From: an uncultured Phycisphaerales bacterium
Lineage (GTDB): Bacteria; Planctomycetota; Phycisphaerae; Phycisphaerales; SM1A02
DNA length: 64,000 nucleotides
Direction of reading: 5' to 3'
NCBI GenBank assembly: GCA_905480395.1
Contig: CAJQQE010000022.1
Span: forward strand, 18,805 to 82,804
Shown in pieces: positions 27,593 through 37,942 of this stretch (its first letter is position 1; every line of letters starts with the position of its first letter). Both the position numbers and the translations under genes were made by a program. The notes below the pieces were generated by a model that made no database searches, was not told where the DNA came from, and saw only the letters and a list, made by a program, of their open reading frames with translations.

Positions 27593-28096
27593 ATGTCCAA
27601 AGACTCGCTCGAACTGCTTCTCCTTCGCCACGCCAAGAGCAGTTGGGATTCCTCGGCCCAAACTGACCATGAACGCCCGCTGAACGATCGAGGCATTCGG
27701 GCGGCTGCCACCATGGCCAGGTTTTGCAAAAACCGAGACCTCCTTCCCGATCGAATCCTCGCCTCGGATTCTTGTCGGACTCGCGAGACCGTGGAACGGT
27801 TTATCGAGACGGCCAATTGGGATGGTCCGATCGTCTTCACGACCGAGCTCTACCACGCTTCATTAGAAATGCTCATCGACATCGCCCGGTCGCACGGCGA
27901 GGGAAGCCAGCGGCTGATGATCGTCGCGCACAATCCCGGAATCGAAGAATTGACCAGCCTTCTCTCCGGCGAGACGATCGTCTGTCCAACCGCGACGCTC
28001 TCTCAATTTCGAGTTGCCAGCAGCACCTGGACGGATTGGCGCGGTCAGGCCATCGAACACCTCGGTACGTGGCGTCCGAAGGAACTCGTTGATTAG
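27593..28096 (+). CDS. SixA-like histidine phosphatase
   Basis: A 167-residue protein with L-L-R-H-A-K-S (R12-H13 as phosphate acceptor), an R-T-R-E-T segment and V-A-H-N-P-G with the second catalytic His. This is the short histidine phosphatase branch to which SixA belongs, which dephosphorylates phosphohistidine in proteins. No signal peptide is present, so it is cytoplasmic. It starts 24 bases after the preceding secreted-protein gene and ends in a 4-base overlap with the convergent transporter gene. The exact target is unknown. Confidence 0.85.
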   Translation: MSKDSLELLLLRHAKSSWDSSAQTDHERPLNDRGIRAAATMARFCKNRDLLPDRILASDSCRTRETVERFIETANWDGPIVFTTELYHASLEMLIDIARSHGEGSQRLMIVAHNPGIEELTSLLSGETIVCPTATLSQFRVASSTWTDWRGQAIEHLGTWRPKELVD

Positions 28097-29631
28097 TTCG
28101 GCGGCGGCGGACTCGCCGCCTCCGGCCGCGGCGTCCACCACAAGGCAGCGATGGTCGCCAATGACGCCACCAGACCAGCGATAATGAACCCCCAACCGAT
28201 GCCGCGGGCAATCTCCTCGCGCACGAAGGCCACACAGGCTTCGGGCGCCGATTCCACCAACGCCGCCAGGTCCTTGAGATTACCTCTTGACGCCCGCGCC
28301 AGGACTTCCGGATCAACGTCCGGACAACGGTCGATCCCATCACCCGGCGATTGTCGGCTCACCACACCGATCACCGACGTGGTCAACGCGATCCCCAGCG
28401 TTGAACCAACCATACGGAACGTCTGAAGGACGCCCGATGCCTGTCCTCGATTCACGCCTTCGTTGCGGCTCATCCCGTCGGTATTGGCGGGCATGTTCAC
28501 GAAAGGAATCGCGATCCCAAGCAAGACCATCCCGGTCATCAAGAGACCCATCGATTCTTGAATCGCCCCCACGCCGAGCAGCACGACCGCGGATGAGGCT
28601 GCGGCGGCCGCCGGAACGGCGAGGCGTCGGACTCCGAATCGGTCGTAGAGTCGGCCGGAAACTTGGACGAATAACAACACCGGAATCATCAGCGGCAACG
28701 TCGCGATACCGGCTTGCGCTGGATTCAATTGGAAGGTGGATTGCAACATCACGGAGAGTTGAATGACCGTTCCAGTGAGCGCGAACTGCATCAGTCCCAG
28801 CATCAGCGCATCGGCGAGGAATCCACGATCCCGTAAGAGTTTTAGATGGAAGACCGGATCATCGACTCGGGCCTGTCGGCGGAGGAACATCGCCAGACCG
28901 AAGAACCCGGCGGTGATCATGCCCAGTACCAGTGGCTGTCCGAGCCCCCACGAGCCCGCCTGCTGGATACCACCAATCAACAATGGCAGCGACAACACCA
29001 ACAGCACCACACTGAGCCCGTCGATCCGCCGCTCGGCAGATCGAATTGCGGGGGGCTTCGCGATGGCGGCCAGCACGAGTGCCAAGGCGGCGATCGGCAG
29101 GTTGATGAAGAAGATCCAATGCCAGCCAAACCGATCGGTAATCACCCCCCCGAGCACGGGGCCAATGGCCAGCGAGAGCATGGAGATTCCAATGTAGATC
29201 CCCATGGTCCGACCTTCACGGCCTGGCGTCGCCGTGGAGATGACGATGGCGCTCGAAGCCGGCTGCATTAGCACCGCGCCCACCGCTTGAAGTACCCGAG
29301 CCGAGATCAGCATCCAGCCCGAAGTCGACAAACCGCACCAGAGACTGGCTCCGGCGAAGATCGTCACACCAATCGAGAACGCCCGATTCTTGCCGATCAT
29401 GTCGCCGACCCGCCCACCCAGCGCGATCAACGTCGCCATCGCGAGCAGATAGGCATTAACCACCCAGGCCAGGCTCGATTCGCCCAGACCGAGATCCCGG
29501 CCAATCGCGGCGAGCGCGACGCCCACCACCGTCGTATCCATCATGATCATGGACAGCGACCCGGTCATGGCCACCAGGATGAGCATGCGGCGTCGAGCCG
29601 AAAGTGGTTCTGTCTGGAGCGGTTCAGTCAT
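28093..29631 (-). CDS. MFS transporter, DHA2 (EmrB/QacA) drug-efflux type, 14 TM
   Basis: A 512-residue membrane protein with about 14 hydrophobic segments. The N-terminal motif M-D-T-T-V-V-G-V-A-L (helix 1) is the DHA2 hallmark D1. Motif A-like G-G-R-V-G-D-M-I-G-K-N-R-A follows helix 2, and the motif C-like G-P-V-L-G-G-V-I sits in helix 5. It would export drugs or lipophilic compounds using the proton gradient. A loop between the last helices (about 440-475) is longer than usual and contains two cysteines. The 3' end overlaps the convergent SixA-like gene by 4 bases. No regulator gene is adjacent. Confidence 0.9.
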   Translation of the reverse strand: MTEPLQTEPLSARRRMLILVAMTGSLSMIMMDTTVVGVALAAIGRDLGLGESSLAWVVNAYLLAMATLIALGGRVGDMIGKNRAFSIGVTIFAGASLWCGLSTSGWMLISARVLQAVGAVLMQPASSAIVISTATPGREGRTMGIYIGISMLSLAIGPVLGGVITDRFGWHWIFFINLPIAALALVLAAIAKPPAIRSAERRIDGLSVVLLVLSLPLLIGGIQQAGSWGLGQPLVLGMITAGFFGLAMFLRRQARVDDPVFHLKLLRDRGFLADALMLGLMQFALTGTVIQLSVMLQSTFQLNPAQAGIATLPLMIPVLLFVQVSGRLYDRFGVRRLAVPAAAAASSAVVLLGVGAIQESMGLLMTGMVLLGIAIPFVNMPANTDGMSRNEGVNRGQASGVLQTFRMVGSTLGIALTTSVIGVVSRQSPGDGIDRCPDVDPEVLARASRGNLKDLAALVESAPEACVAFVREEIARGIGWGFIIAGLVASLATIAALWWTPRPEAASPPPPN

Positions 29632-29819
29632 AAAGATCCCGTCGGAGAATCCAGAATTCTACTCGTTGGAACGATCGGACCGTGCTGGCGAACGGGGCGA
29701 GCGACCTTCTGGAGCGGGAAGGACGACACAGGACGATCTCAGGGCAACACCGAGGGGGCGATGCCCCTCGAGGCTTGAGCGGGTCGACCGATGCCCATCC
29801 ATCCGCGTACGATTTTGAC

Positions 29820-32498
29820 ATGCCAATACTCCTCACCATCGTCCTGCTCCTTCCTCAGAACGCCGGCGAACCGATACCACCCCCGATCGCCGAACCAATG
29901 ACGCTCGAGATGATCATGTCCGACCCGGCGTGGATCGGTGCGGCGCCGGAGCGCCCGCGTTGGAGCGTTGACGATTCGGGGATCGTCTTTTCAAGGCGTC
30001 GTGGTGAGACCTCCGAACGTGATCTGATTCGGATCGACCCGATCACCGGCGAAGAAACCGTGCTCTCCGATGTCGAGGCCGACGGCCTGATTCCCGGGGG
30101 CGATTGGAATCACGCTCGCGACCTCATGATCACCAGTCGTGATGGCGATCTCGTTCTCTTCGATCGTGACTCCGGCGAATCGACCCAACTCACTCGAACC
30201 ACCACTTCGGAGTCTCGGCCTCGATTCCTCCTCGACGGACGAATCGCATTCCAACGAGGCGGGGTGACAGTCACCCGTGATCTCGCAACCGGCATCGAGA
30301 TCGAGACGGCCGAAATTCGATTCGAAGACGAGCCTGAGCCACCCGCCGAGCCCGAAGGCCTCACCGCCGATCAGCGACGAATCTTTGATGTGCTCCGAAA
30401 AAAAGCTGAACAACGCGAGATCTCGAGGCTCCGCCGGGAGGCGCGACGCGAGGCCAATGACCGCAACGTCGTCGGTCCGATCAGGCTCGATCCCGAACTT
30501 CGGTCGGTCCGCGAACACCTTTCGCCCAACGGGCGATGGATGCTTCTGGAGACCACGTCGGCTCAACGTTCCGACGCCAAATCAGATTCGATGCCCGTCT
30601 TCGTCACGGAGGATGGATACGTCGAAAGTAGACGAATTCGCTCCAAGGTCGGCTCGTCGGACCGAACCCCCGAACGACTCTTCCTCATCGACCTGCGTGA
30701 AGCGAATCACCGGGAGATTGATCTGAAGTCACTCCCGGAACGAAAAACCGACCGCCTCGCGGTGATCCGCGCAGAAAACCTTGAATGGCACGCCGCACTC
30801 GAAGCGTCGACGGCACCAGAAGAGGAATTGGCACCCGACGCCGCCCCCGAAACCGATCCCGAAACCGATGACGGCGTGGCCGCCACCATCAATCGGATCG
30901 CCGCGTCAACTCGACAACAGTTGCTCGACGATGAAAAGGAGACGTCGCTCAAAGACCGACCGATCTCGATCAATACCGTGCGGTGGAACACCGCGGGAGA
31001 TCTCGCCGCGGTCCAGATTCGGAGTCATGACAACAAGGATCGATGGACGACCGTCCTCGATCCACAGACCGCGATTCAGGATGGCCACTGCACGGTCGTC
31101 GATCATCTGCATGATCCCGCATGGATTGGCTGGGGATTCAACGAGATAGGGTGGCTACGAGATCAATCTTCACTGTGGTTCCTAAGCGAAGCAGATGGCT
31201 GGTCGGACCTCTTGGTCTGGCACCGGGACGAGGACCACGAAAAAGCACCACCACCGCTCACCGTGGCGGTTCCAACGACCAGCCCCAACGATGTGACCCT
31301 GGCCACCGAAGCCGACCCGGATGGCTCCGAAACTGATCAAGAATCCGAACCGATGACCATCGCGGGGGCCGTCACCCCGTTGGTCGCCGGGCAATTCGAA
31401 GTCAAGTCCGTTCGGCAACATCCGGTGGACGACTCGCTCTGGTTCATCTCCAATCGCGGCGACCCGAGTACGTGGCGCCTCGAACGGGTCGATCCGAAAT
31501 CCGGCTGGGCCGAGACCGTGGTGGGCGACCCCGGGATGGTCGAAACGTTTGCGATCTCACCGGACGGTGCCGACCTCCTGTATCTACATTCGACGATTGA
31601 GCATCCGGCCGAGTTATACGTACAGACCATTGAGCATCCGGAAACCCGGCGAGCCTTGACCCACTCGACGACCCCCCAGTTCGATCGACTCGAACGCCAT
31701 GCCCCCATCCTCGTCGACGTTCCGGGACGGCACGGCCGAGCGATCCGCGGACGCCTCCACCTCCCTCCCGCGGAATTCGCCGAATCTCAAGACCGTGGCC
31801 AACGTCCCGCCATTCTCTTTGTTCACGGTGCGGGATATCTCCAGAACGCTCATGCTGGCTGGAGCCGGTACTTTCGCGAAGGGCTCTTCCACGATCTCCT
31901 CGCCCGAGAAGGTTTCGTGGTCCTTGATCTGGATTATCGCGCGAGCGCAGGCTACGGCCGAGACTGGAGAACCGCGATCGCCCGAGACATGGGGCCCGCG
32001 GAACTTGATGATTTGGAAGACGGCATCGCCTGGCTGGCCGAACATCACGACGTCGATCCAGACCGAGTGGGAGTCTACGGCGGAAGTTACGGAGGATTCG
32101 TCACGCTCATGGGCCTCTTCACTCGCCCCGGAACATTCGCCTGCGGGGCCGCATTACGGCCGGTCACGGACTGGGCACATTACAACGATGGGTACACCCG
32201 AAACATTCTCAACACCCCCGCCGACGATCCGATGGCCTATCGAAAAAGCTCGCCAATCGAACACGCCGAAGGCCTCGCTGACCCACTCCTCATCTGTCAT
32301 GGCATGGTGGATGACAACGTCGTGTTTCAAGACACGGTCCGACTGGCCCAACGGCTGATCGAACTCCAGAAGGAGAACTGGGAAATTGCCATCTATCCGG
32401 TCGAGGCTCATGGGTTTCGGGAGCCCACGAGCTGGATGGACGAATATCGGAGGATCCGGCGGCTTTTCCGGGATTCCCTGCTCGATGGTCCGCGTTGA
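29820..32498 (+). CDS. S9-family peptidase (dipeptidyl peptidase IV/acylaminoacyl type), large
   Basis: I chose the ATG at 29820 (892 residues) because it starts a short hydrophobic leader (M-P-I-L-L-T-I-V-L-L-L). The open frame upstream overlaps the promoter side of the divergent transporter gene. The N-terminal two thirds form a propeller with several long Glu/Arg-rich insertions, including acidic repeats around residues 330-350. The catalytic domain carries V-H-G-A-G, nucleophile S756 in G-G-S-Y-G-G, the acid in G-M-V-D-D-N-V and the base in E-A-H-G-F. It would act on peptides in the periplasm. It is the second S9 enzyme in this window and is not closely similar to the first. Confidence 0.9.
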   Translation: MPILLTIVLLLPQNAGEPIPPPIAEPMTLEMIMSDPAWIGAAPERPRWSVDDSGIVFSRRRGETSERDLIRIDPITGEETVLSDVEADGLIPGGDWNHARDLMITSRDGDLVLFDRDSGESTQLTRTTTSESRPRFLLDGRIAFQRGGVTVTRDLATGIEIETAEIRFEDEPEPPAEPEGLTADQRRIFDVLRKKAEQREISRLRREARREANDRNVVGPIRLDPELRSVREHLSPNGRWMLLETTSAQRSDAKSDSMPVFVTEDGYVESRRIRSKVGSSDRTPERLFLIDLREANHREIDLKSLPERKTDRLAVIRAENLEWHAALEASTAPEEELAPDAAPETDPETDDGVAATINRIAASTRQQLLDDEKETSLKDRPISINTVRWNTAGDLAAVQIRSHDNKDRWTTVLDPQTAIQDGHCTVVDHLHDPAWIGWGFNEIGWLRDQSSLWFLSEADGWSDLLVWHRDEDHEKAPPPLTVAVPTTSPNDVTLATEADPDGSETDQESEPMTIAGAVTPLVAGQFEVKSVRQHPVDDSLWFISNRGDPSTWRLERVDPKSGWAETVVGDPGMVETFAISPDGADLLYLHSTIEHPAELYVQTIEHPETRRALTHSTTPQFDRLERHAPILVDVPGRHGRAIRGRLHLPPAEFAESQDRGQRPAILFVHGAGYLQNAHAGWSRYFREGLFHDLLAREGFVVLDLDYRASAGYGRDWRTAIARDMGPAELDDLEDGIAWLAEHHDVDPDRVGVYGGSYGGFVTLMGLFTRPGTFACGAALRPVTDWAHYNDGYTRNILNTPADDPMAYRKSSPIEHAEGLADPLLICHGMVDDNVVFQDTVRLAQRLIELQKENWEIAIYPVEAHGFREPTSWMDEYRRIRRLFRDSLLDGPR

Positions 32499-32522
32499 GC
32501 GGGTTTCGATATCATCTCCGGT

Positions 32523-33734
32523 GTGAAATACTCCACACGACTCATCATCAACGTCGCAATCTCACTCGCCGTGTTGCTTTCCGTCGGCGCCGTAGGCTGC
32601 GAAGACCAGAGAAATGCCTTCCAGGCGCCTCCGCCCCCCAAGGTGACCGCGATGCACCCCGAGATGCGGCTCTTCGAGCCGTTTCGCGACATTGTGGCGA
32701 CGGTCGAACCATTAGAGACCGTTGAGATCAGAGCCCGCATCGCCGGCTTCCTCGAATCGCGTGAGTTTCAGCCGGGAGACGTGGTCGAGAAAGACACCGT
32801 TCTCTTCCGCCTCGAACCCGATGAATACGACGCCAATCTCGCCATCGCCAATGCCGACCTTCGAAGCGCCCAAGCCAATTTGAGTTTGACCCAGCAGATT
32901 CAGGCGAAATACCAGACGGCTTTCGATCAGGGTGCGGCGACCGAAATCGAGATTTTGGAGTCCGAGGCAAACGTTGAACTGGCGGCCGCCCAAGTCGAAC
33001 AAGCCAAAGCGAAAGTCACCCGAAGCCAACTCGACGTGGCGTACACCACGATTACGGCGCCGACGACGGGACAGATTGGCGAGGATTTCGTCAGTGTTGG
33101 GAACCTCGTCGGTCGCGGCGAACCGACCTTGTTGGCGAAGATCACCACCGTCGACCCGATGAACGTCTACTTCTCTGTGCCGGAGAACGGGTTTCTCGAG
33201 TTTCGGCGGCGGATGAACGACGCAGGCATGGAGGCCGACGCCCGAGGCACCTACAAATTCACCGCGGTCCTTCCCGACGGGCAGATCTACGACCAGCCCG
33301 GAACCGTCGATTTTGCAGCTCCAGAGATTGATCGCAACACCGGCACGGTCACCATTCGCGGCGTCATCCCAAATCCCGATGGGCTCTTGAGGTCGGGACT
33401 CTTCGTCCGAGCACGACTGGCCGAACCGTCCCGGCAGGCCCTGGCATTGCCGCAGTCGGCGGTCCTCATCGACATGGCCGGCTCCTACGTCTATGTGATC
33501 GACCAAGACGAGATCGTGTCACGGCAAGGCGTCTCCGTCGGCGTCGCGATCGACGGGATTCAGGAAATCGAGGCGGGCCTTGACGAGAATTCAATGGTGA
33601 TTGTCGACGGCATCCTCCGAGCTCGGCCCGGATCGGCGGTCGCGCCCGACACCGTGAATCTCGAAGAAGCCATGAGACTCATCGACCCCAGCGCGCCGGC
33701 TGCAGAGCCTTCTGCCGCGAACGGAGACGCGTGA
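32523..33734 (+). CDS. RND efflux membrane fusion protein (AcrA/MexA-like)
   Basis: A 403-residue protein starting at GTG. The N-terminus is a probable lipoprotein signal (V-G-A-V-G-C, Cys26). It has the usual order of lipoyl, helical hairpin, barrel and membrane-proximal domains. V-E-I-R-A-R-I-A-G-F-L is near 80, a coiled-coil hairpin about 120-180 and Y-T-T-I-T-A-P-T-T-G-Q-I-G near 185. L-L-R-S-G-L-F-V-R follows near 300. It bridges the inner-membrane pump encoded four bases downstream to an outer-membrane channel that is not in this window. The A/P-rich C-terminal tail is nonspecific. Confidence 0.93.
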   Translation: MKYSTRLIINVAISLAVLLSVGAVGCEDQRNAFQAPPPPKVTAMHPEMRLFEPFRDIVATVEPLETVEIRARIAGFLESREFQPGDVVEKDTVLFRLEPDEYDANLAIANADLRSAQANLSLTQQIQAKYQTAFDQGAATEIEILESEANVELAAAQVEQAKAKVTRSQLDVAYTTITAPTTGQIGEDFVSVGNLVGRGEPTLLAKITTVDPMNVYFSVPENGFLEFRRRMNDAGMEADARGTYKFTAVLPDGQIYDQPGTVDFAAPEIDRNTGTVTIRGVIPNPDGLLRSGLFVRARLAEPSRQALALPQSAVLIDMAGSYVYVIDQDEIVSRQGVSVGVAIDGIQEIEAGLDENSMVIVDGILRARPGSAVAPDTVNLEEAMRLIDPSAPAAEPSAANGDA

Positions 33735-33738
33735 CCCC

Positions 33739-36700
33739 ATGCTGAGCAGCGTCTTCATCCGTCGGCCGATCTTCGCTTCGGTCATTTCGATCATCACCCT
33801 GCTCATGGGTGCCATCGCGTACACCGCGTTACCCCAAGCGCGGTATCCCAATATCGCCCCACCGACCATCCAAGTCTCTGCCGTCTTCCCCGGTGCCAGC
33901 GCGACCACCATCGGCGAGACAGTGGCAACCCCGCTGGAACAGGAGATCAACGGTGTGGACGGCATGCTCTACATGAGCAGTGTCTCCGCGAGTGACGGAT
34001 CGTGTTCGATCACCGTCTCCTTTGAAGTCGGTACCGATCTCGACACCGCCAACGTGCTGGTGCAGAACCGCGTGGCCTCGGCGATTCCGAAACTTCCCGA
34101 AGAGGTCCAACGACAAGGCGTCCTGACCAAAAAGCAATCGACCGACATCATCCTCTACGCGTCACTGGTGGCCGAAGATGACACCTACGACGCCCTCTTC
34201 CTGAACAACTACGCGGAAGCGTTTGTCCGAGACGAGTTAACCCGGGTCCCCGGGGTTGGGGACATCAAGACCTTTGGCGTCGGGCTCTACAGTATGAGGA
34301 TCTGGCTTGATCCCCAGGTCCTGCGATCTTTGGACATGACCACCAACGACGTGGTCAGTGCGATTCGAAGCCAGAATGCCGAAGTGGCCGCAGGGCGGAT
34401 CGGCGCAGCCCCAGCGCTACCCGGCCAGGTCTTCGACTACACCGTCACGACCACCGGCCGACTGAACACCGCGTCAGAATTCGACGACATCGTGATTCGG
34501 ACCGGCTCGGATGGCACGCTGGTCAGGCTCAGCGATGTCGCGCGGATTGAACTGGGCTCCCAGAGCTACAACCTTTCATCCGCCCTCAACGGCAAGCCCG
34601 CGGCGACCCTGGCCATCTACCAGCTCCCGGGCGCCAACGCCATCGACGTCGCGGATGGGTGTATGGAGACGCTCGAACGCCTCTCGGCCTCGTTTCCCGA
34701 AGGTGTCACCTTTAAGCCCGTCTATGACGGCACCTTGATCATCCGAACCAGCCTCGCCGAATTGCAGACCACCCTGCTGATCACCATCGGGCTGGTGATC
34801 CTGACCGTGTTCGTCTTCCTTCAGAATTTCCGAGCCACGCTCATCCCCGCGGTGACCATCCCCGTTTCCTTAATTGGGACATTCGCGGTGATGCTCGCGC
34901 TCGGCTTCAGCCTGAACCTGCTGACGCTCTTCGGACTGGTTCTCGCGGTTGGAATCGTGGTCGATGATGCGATTGTGGTGGTCGAGAATGTGACCCGAAT
35001 TCTCGACGAAGAACGAATACCTCCGAGAGAAGCGGCCATCAAGGCCATGAAAGAGGTCTCCGGCCCGGTCATTGCGACGACCATCGTGCTCCTCGCGGTG
35101 TTCATCCCCGCCGCATTCCTCGGCGGCATCACCGGAAGCCTCCTCAAGCAGTTCGCGCTCACGATCTCCATCGCGACCATCTTCAGTTCAATCAACGCCC
35201 TGACCTTGAGCCCAGCACTGGCCGGCGTCCTACTCCGGCCGACGCCCGAAAAGAAAAACATTGTCTTCCGCGGCTTTGACGCAGGCCTCGAACGAGTCAC
35301 CTCTGTCTACGTCGCCACGGTCAAGGGCTTGATCGCCATCTGGCCGCTGACCATCATCGGCTTCCTTTCGATGGTGATGCTGGCTGGCTGGCTCTTCGGC
35401 CAACTTCCAACCGGATTCGTACCACAGGAAGATGAAGGGTACTGTGTGGTCAACGTCCAACTTCCCGATGCATCGAGCATCGCCCGGACCCAGAGCGTCG
35501 TGGACCGCGTCGCCGGCGCGGCCGATGAGATCCCCGGCGTCGCCGACGTCTTGGCGATTACCGGGTACTCCCTGCTCTCGGGCGCCGGATCGCCCAATGC
35601 GGCCACGATCATTGTGGTCTTCGATCCGTGGAGCGATCGAACCACCGAAGCACTCGCGCAGGCCAGCATCATCCAGCAACTCAACGGAATCGGTGGCACG
35701 ATTCAAGAAGGCGCGGTTCTCGCGTTCCCGGTTCCCTCCCTGCCTGGTCTCGGTGCCAGCGCCGGACTCTCCCTCGAGGTTCAGGACCGAGCCGGTCTCG
35801 GCATGGAGATGCTGCAGGGAGCGCTTGACCAGTACCTCTTCGCGGCCAACTCCCAATCCGGCATCGGCCGTGCGTTTTCGACATTCTCGGCGAATGTGCC
35901 TCAGGTCTTCGTCGACATCGATCGAGACCGCGTCCTCTCCAGAGGAATCAAACTGGACGATGTCTTTCAGGCGTTGTCGGCCAATCTCGGTTCGTATTAC
36001 GTGAACGACTTCGCTTCCTTCGGCCGGATCTATCAAGTCAGAACTTCGGCCGAGCCCCAGTTCCGGTCACGGCCTGCCGACATCGGCGAACTTGAAATCC
36101 GTAACCGATCCGGCGACATGCTCCCGCTCTCTTCAGTCGCTGACATCAGACAAACCTTCGGCCCTGAGAATGTCTTTCACTTCAACATCTATCCCTCCGC
36201 CCGCGTCACCGCGGGACCGGCCCCCGGCTTCTCCGGTGGCGAGGCGCTGGACTTGATGGAACAGATCGGCACTACTGAGTTACCACCCGGTACTGGATTC
36301 GCCTGGCGAGACATGGCCTACCAAATGAAGGCTTCATCCGGCGCGATGAGCACGATCTTCCTTCTCGCGGTGATCCTGGTCTACCTTGTCCTCGCCGCAC
36401 AGTACGAAAGCTGGAGTCTTCCGGTCTCCGTCGTACTCTCGGTACCGACGGCCCTGATCGGCGTGGTTGGCGCCCTGATGCTCTGGGGTCTGCCCATCGA
36501 CCTCTATGTCCAAGTCGGAATCGTCCTACTTATTGGATTGGCGGCCAAGAGTTCTATTCTCATTGTCGAGTTTGCCAAGTCCAAGCGCGACGAAGGTCTC
36601 TCCGCCACCGAATCTGCAGTGATGGCGGCTCGACTCCGATTCCGCGCGGTCCTGATGACGGCCTTCAGCTTCATTCTTGGCGTCATCCCTCTTCTGGTCG

Positions 36701-36876
36701 CCGAAGGGGCCGGTTCGGCCAGTCGTCGAACCATGGGAGCGACCGTCTTTGGTGGCATGCTTGCCGCCACCATCATTAGTCTCCTTGTCGTCCCCGTCCT
36801 GTATTCAGTCGTCCAACGAATGTCTGAAGTGGGACGCCGCCATCAACCAGAAAAGACGGCCCCCGAAACCAAATGA
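33739..36876 (+). CDS. RND efflux pump, HAE-1 family (AcrB-like)
   Basis: A 1045-residue protein of normal AcrB length with 12 expected TM helices and two large periplasmic loops. The N-terminus M-L-S-S-V-F-I-R-R-P-I-F-A is typical. The proton-relay pair D409-D410 lies in V-V-D-D-A-I in TM4. R-R-T-M-G-A-T-V-F-G-G-M near the end is the HAE-1 signature. It would export hydrophobic drugs, bile-like compounds or metabolites together with the fusion protein upstream. Its stop overlaps the next gene's start (ATGA). Confidence 0.95.
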   Translation: MLSSVFIRRPIFASVISIITLLMGAIAYTALPQARYPNIAPPTIQVSAVFPGASATTIGETVATPLEQEINGVDGMLYMSSVSASDGSCSITVSFEVGTDLDTANVLVQNRVASAIPKLPEEVQRQGVLTKKQSTDIILYASLVAEDDTYDALFLNNYAEAFVRDELTRVPGVGDIKTFGVGLYSMRIWLDPQVLRSLDMTTNDVVSAIRSQNAEVAAGRIGAAPALPGQVFDYTVTTTGRLNTASEFDDIVIRTGSDGTLVRLSDVARIELGSQSYNLSSALNGKPAATLAIYQLPGANAIDVADGCMETLERLSASFPEGVTFKPVYDGTLIIRTSLAELQTTLLITIGLVILTVFVFLQNFRATLIPAVTIPVSLIGTFAVMLALGFSLNLLTLFGLVLAVGIVVDDAIVVVENVTRILDEERIPPREAAIKAMKEVSGPVIATTIVLLAVFIPAAFLGGITGSLLKQFALTISIATIFSSINALTLSPALAGVLLRPTPEKKNIVFRGFDAGLERVTSVYVATVKGLIAIWPLTIIGFLSMVMLAGWLFGQLPTGFVPQEDEGYCVVNVQLPDASSIARTQSVVDRVAGAADEIPGVADVLAITGYSLLSGAGSPNAATIIVVFDPWSDRTTEALAQASIIQQLNGIGGTIQEGAVLAFPVPSLPGLGASAGLSLEVQDRAGLGMEMLQGALDQYLFAANSQSGIGRAFSTFSANVPQVFVDIDRDRVLSRGIKLDDVFQALSANLGSYYVNDFASFGRIYQVRTSAEPQFRSRPADIGELEIRNRSGDMLPLSSVADIRQTFGPENVFHFNIYPSARVTAGPAPGFSGGEALDLMEQIGTTELPPGTGFAWRDMAYQMKASSGAMSTIFLLAVILVYLVLAAQYESWSLPVSVVLSVPTALIGVVGALMLWGLPIDLYVQVGIVLLIGLAAKSSILIVEFAKSKRDEGLSATESAVMAARLRFRAVLMTAFSFILGVIPLLVAEGAGSASRRTMGATVFGGMLAATIISLLVVPVLYSVVQRMSEVGRRHQPEKTAPETK

Positions 36877-37793
36877 CTAGCACTCCTATTTCAATCGACC
36901 TTCAGTACAACGGCCTTCGAGAAGCCGCGGCTTCTTTCGTCTTCAAGGGTGACACTGGACACGTGCTCATCGAGTCCGGACCACTCGCCACGCTTGAGAC
37001 TTTGAAGGCCGGACTCGTCGAACACGGGATTGACCCCACGTCAATCAAGGCCGTGTTCCTCACCCACATCCATCTCGACCATGGCGGCGCCGCCGGTTGG
37101 TTCGCCGAAAACGGTGCAGACATTTACGTGCATCCCTTTGGCGTCGACCATCTTGTCGACCCAACCCGGATCAACGAGAGCGCCCGCCGCATCTATGGCA
37201 CGCACCTCGCGGAGGTCTTTGGGGAAATGCTCCCCTGTCCGCGCGCGAAGGTGCATGCCGTCGCACACAGCGAAACGATCTCGGTCGATGGCCTCGAATT
37301 CACCGCGATCGAAACACCGGGCCACGCCCGACATCATCACGCCTGGTCCACCGTGATCAATGGTCGACAGTGCTGCTTTACCGGCGACGTTGCCGGCATG
37401 CGGATTCCTGGGACGTCTTGGGTGACCTTGCCGCTGGCCCCTCCAGAATTCGATCCCGCGATCTGGGGGCAGTCGCTCGATCGGCTGGAAGCCTTCGACT
37501 TCGACGAACTCCAGCTCACCCACTTCGGAACGGTGGAGAATCCTCAAGACCATCTTGCCGCCACGCGGAAGCAGCTGGCTTGGGAGACGAGGATGGTGAC
37601 CGAAATTCTCGATGACCCCAGCCTCGATCACGAGGCTCGAAAAATCGCGTATCTGGACGCGCTTCATGCCCGAGCGACCGCCCACGGAATCTCCCAAGCC
37701 GATTGCGATGCCTATCTCAGTGCCGGAATGGTCGATATGAACCTCGGCGGGGTCCAGCGGCATCTCAATCAGCTTCGAAAAGCATCAGACTAG
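36873..37793 (+). CDS. metallo-beta-lactamase-fold hydrolase
   Basis: A 306-residue protein coupled to the efflux pump by an ATGA overlap. The zinc motif T-H-I-H-L-D-H-G-G is at 64-72 (H65, H67, D69, H70). Further ligands are likely in T-P-G-H-A-R-H-H (about 150), F-T-G-D-V (about 170) and T-H-F-G near 214. There is no signal peptide. The C-terminal 90 residues are helical and resemble the tail of glyoxalase II/RNase Z-like uncharacterised members. Coupling with an exporter might mean detoxification of a compound that the pump also handles, but this is only inferred. Confidence 0.88.
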   Translation: MTSTPISIDLQYNGLREAAASFVFKGDTGHVLIESGPLATLETLKAGLVEHGIDPTSIKAVFLTHIHLDHGGAAGWFAENGADIYVHPFGVDHLVDPTRINESARRIYGTHLAEVFGEMLPCPRAKVHAVAHSETISVDGLEFTAIETPGHARHHHAWSTVINGRQCCFTGDVAGMRIPGTSWVTLPLAPPEFDPAIWGQSLDRLEAFDFDELQLTHFGTVENPQDHLAATRKQLAWETRMVTEILDDPSLDHEARKIAYLDALHARATAHGISQADCDAYLSAGMVDMNLGGVQRHLNQLRKASD

Positions 37794-37942
37794 GCCGGAT
37801 CTGGATCCAATTCGACATTCCCGACGAAATCGAAGTTGATTCAAAATTTCCGTTCTGAACGCCACCCAATGGACGCACTGCATTCCCCGAATCGACGTAG
37901 TGTGTCCAACGACCCCTTTCGGGTCTCCCTCGGAGAACCTCC